The notes below the pieces were generated by a model. It was given only the letters and a program-made list of their open reading frames with translations. It searched no databases and was not told where the DNA came from. From Paramecium tetraurelia (Eukaryota > Ciliophora > Oligohymenophorea > Peniculida > Parameciidae), in contig NW_001799640.1 in assembly GCF_000165425.1 (NCBI RefSeq), forward strand, positions 277,489 to 341,488: a DNA stretch of 64,000 nt, read 5' to 3'. The first letter of the stretch is position 1, and the number at the start of each line of letters is the position of its first letter. The position numbers and the translations under genes are program-made. Positions 62,933-64,000 of the stretch are shown piece after piece.

Positions 62933-63786
62933 ATGAATGGAAAGTAGCAATTTATCCATTAAATTACGGATGAGTCGATTGACTTAAATGTTGCTAAAGA
63001 CATGCTCTAGGAGGCAGTAATTGAGAATCCAAGTAATTATGATTAGTTATAGCAGAGGTTCTTGGGGAGATTTTTGAATAGAAATTAAATATGCATGCTC
63101 TTTGTATTTTGCATTCAACATTGAAGGAATATACTCCTCTTTCTTCTTTGATAGCAGAAAAATTCCTCAATAAGAATATTTATGCTCAATCTTCAATCGT
63201 TAGAATTTACTATTCTTATTTGTAAAAGACAGCATCTGTACATGAATTATATCAAGCAATTAAAAATAACAAAGTAGAAAAACTGGACAATCCATAGATA
63301 GTGGTGATAACTGCTCATAAGGTTTAAAATTTATCAAATGTTGGGTTTCAAATACTCACACTTTATACACCTGCTTTCAAAAATATGCAAATCTAAGTCT
63401 ATGATGATGTGTACGATTATGGACAATTTGTAAAAGATTAATTTATTCATATCATAGGTATGACTATTAAAATAGGCATAGATAGTTATCCGACGTTTTC
63501 ATCATCAGCAACAATCAGTTTATATTAAATTTATAACGATGTCCTAATCTAAGACGCAGAATTAAACGATTTCAGGAGGTGTTGTAAAGATGACGCCCTT
63601 AGAGAACCTCTCAAATTAAACATATAAGAGAGCCTATTATCAGATTTCTTGAGTCTTTCTTCATCCCTTATGCTTGTTAGTGCAAATACACTCAGACCCC
63701 TCAATATCCCAACCAAGCTGTTGCCTTGTGGAGGTCAAGAATAGCAAGTAATGAGATATTACAAGAAATTTTATTCAATTAGCTGA
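62933..63786 (+). CDS. Protein of unknown function
   Basis: 277 residues, with one 20-nt intron at 63033-63052 whose removal gives an unbroken frame (IENPTEVLGEIFEQKLNMHALCILHS). The protein looks globular and mixed alpha/beta (DNPQIVVITAHKVQNLS, VGFQILTLYTPAF, KDQFIHIIGMTIKIG, TISLYQIYNDVL) rather than low complexity. I do not recognise the family. The 3' end is uncertain: an alternative 35-nt intron at 63750-63784 would carry the gene on to a TGA at 63867-63869. Confidence 0.6.
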
Positions 63787-64000
63787 TTTATATTACAACA
63801 TTAGATTAATATTCAATCAAACTATCTATGATCTAAAATTTCTTTATTTCAATAGATCAATCCTAGTGAAATTCATACAATATTTTGTTATTTCTGTATA
63901 CTTTTTTAAAAAAGATATTGATATTAATTTATAATGGACAGAATAAATATCTAACATTTTAGAATTAACCAAGAATATATCTTAATTTTAATTACTAAAA
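63787..64000. other. AT-rich window end
   Basis: Contains at most the last codons of the preceding unknown gene; nothing else supportable. Confidence 0.4.

Overview
The window reads as macronuclear DNA of a ciliate, most likely a Paramecium. Three things seen directly in the sequence say so. (1) Conserved proteins run through many in-frame TAA and TAG codons that must mean glutamine, and TGA is the only stop. (2) Nearly every gene is cut by tiny GT..AG introns of about 20-32 nt; I could place roughly 80 by restoring conserved reading frames. (3) Genes are packed on both strands with gaps often under 100 bp. I saw no transposon, rRNA, tRNA, CRISPR array or bacterial-type operon signal. The species is an inference.

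Layout. 1-6300: the end of an unknown gene, a three-repeat Myb factor (-), a GDP-hexose phosphorylase-like enzyme (-), a two-repeat Myb/SANT protein (+) and elongation factor eEF1B-gamma (-). 6300-16700, all on -: a TMEM135-like membrane protein, a Rab-like GTPase, a calcium-dependent protein kinase, a SAPS-domain phosphatase regulator, a NagB-LmbE fusion enzyme and a cGMP-dependent-type kinase with three cyclic-nucleotide domains. 16700-22500: an unresolved small gene, a dCache sensor (+), a small unknown (-), a SPEF1/CLAMP protein (-), an unknown (+) and a dual-specificity phosphatase (-). 22500-30600: a CK1-like kinase (+), a Rab2-like GTPase (-), a USP14/Ubp6 deubiquitinase (-), an SF-assemblin-like fibre protein (+) and a cyclic-nucleotide-gated K+ channel (-). 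31700-53800: a Rim15/Greatwall-like kinase (+), BEACH protein 1 (+), two tandem FtsX-like permeases (+, +) and BEACH protein 2 (-). 53800-64000: an H-type lectin-like secreted protein (+), a TmcB/TmcC-like multipass protein (+), histidyl-tRNA synthetase (+) and an unknown gene (+).

Common themes are signalling (four protein kinases, two small GTPases, two phosphatase-related proteins), the ciliary or cortical cytoskeleton (SPEF1, SF-assemblin) and membranes (K+ channel, permeases, dCache, BEACH, TMEM135). Genes are independent transcription units, so neighbourhood says little about shared pathways. The most notable observations are a 214-bp near-identical block, intron included, shared by the two otherwise diverged permease paralogs (probable gene conversion), an in-frame mitochondrial-type presequence upstream of the cytosolic start of histidyl-tRNA synthetase, and non-canonical active-site residues in the Rab-like GTPase and the PKG-type kinase. 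I found no convincing new multi-gene system.
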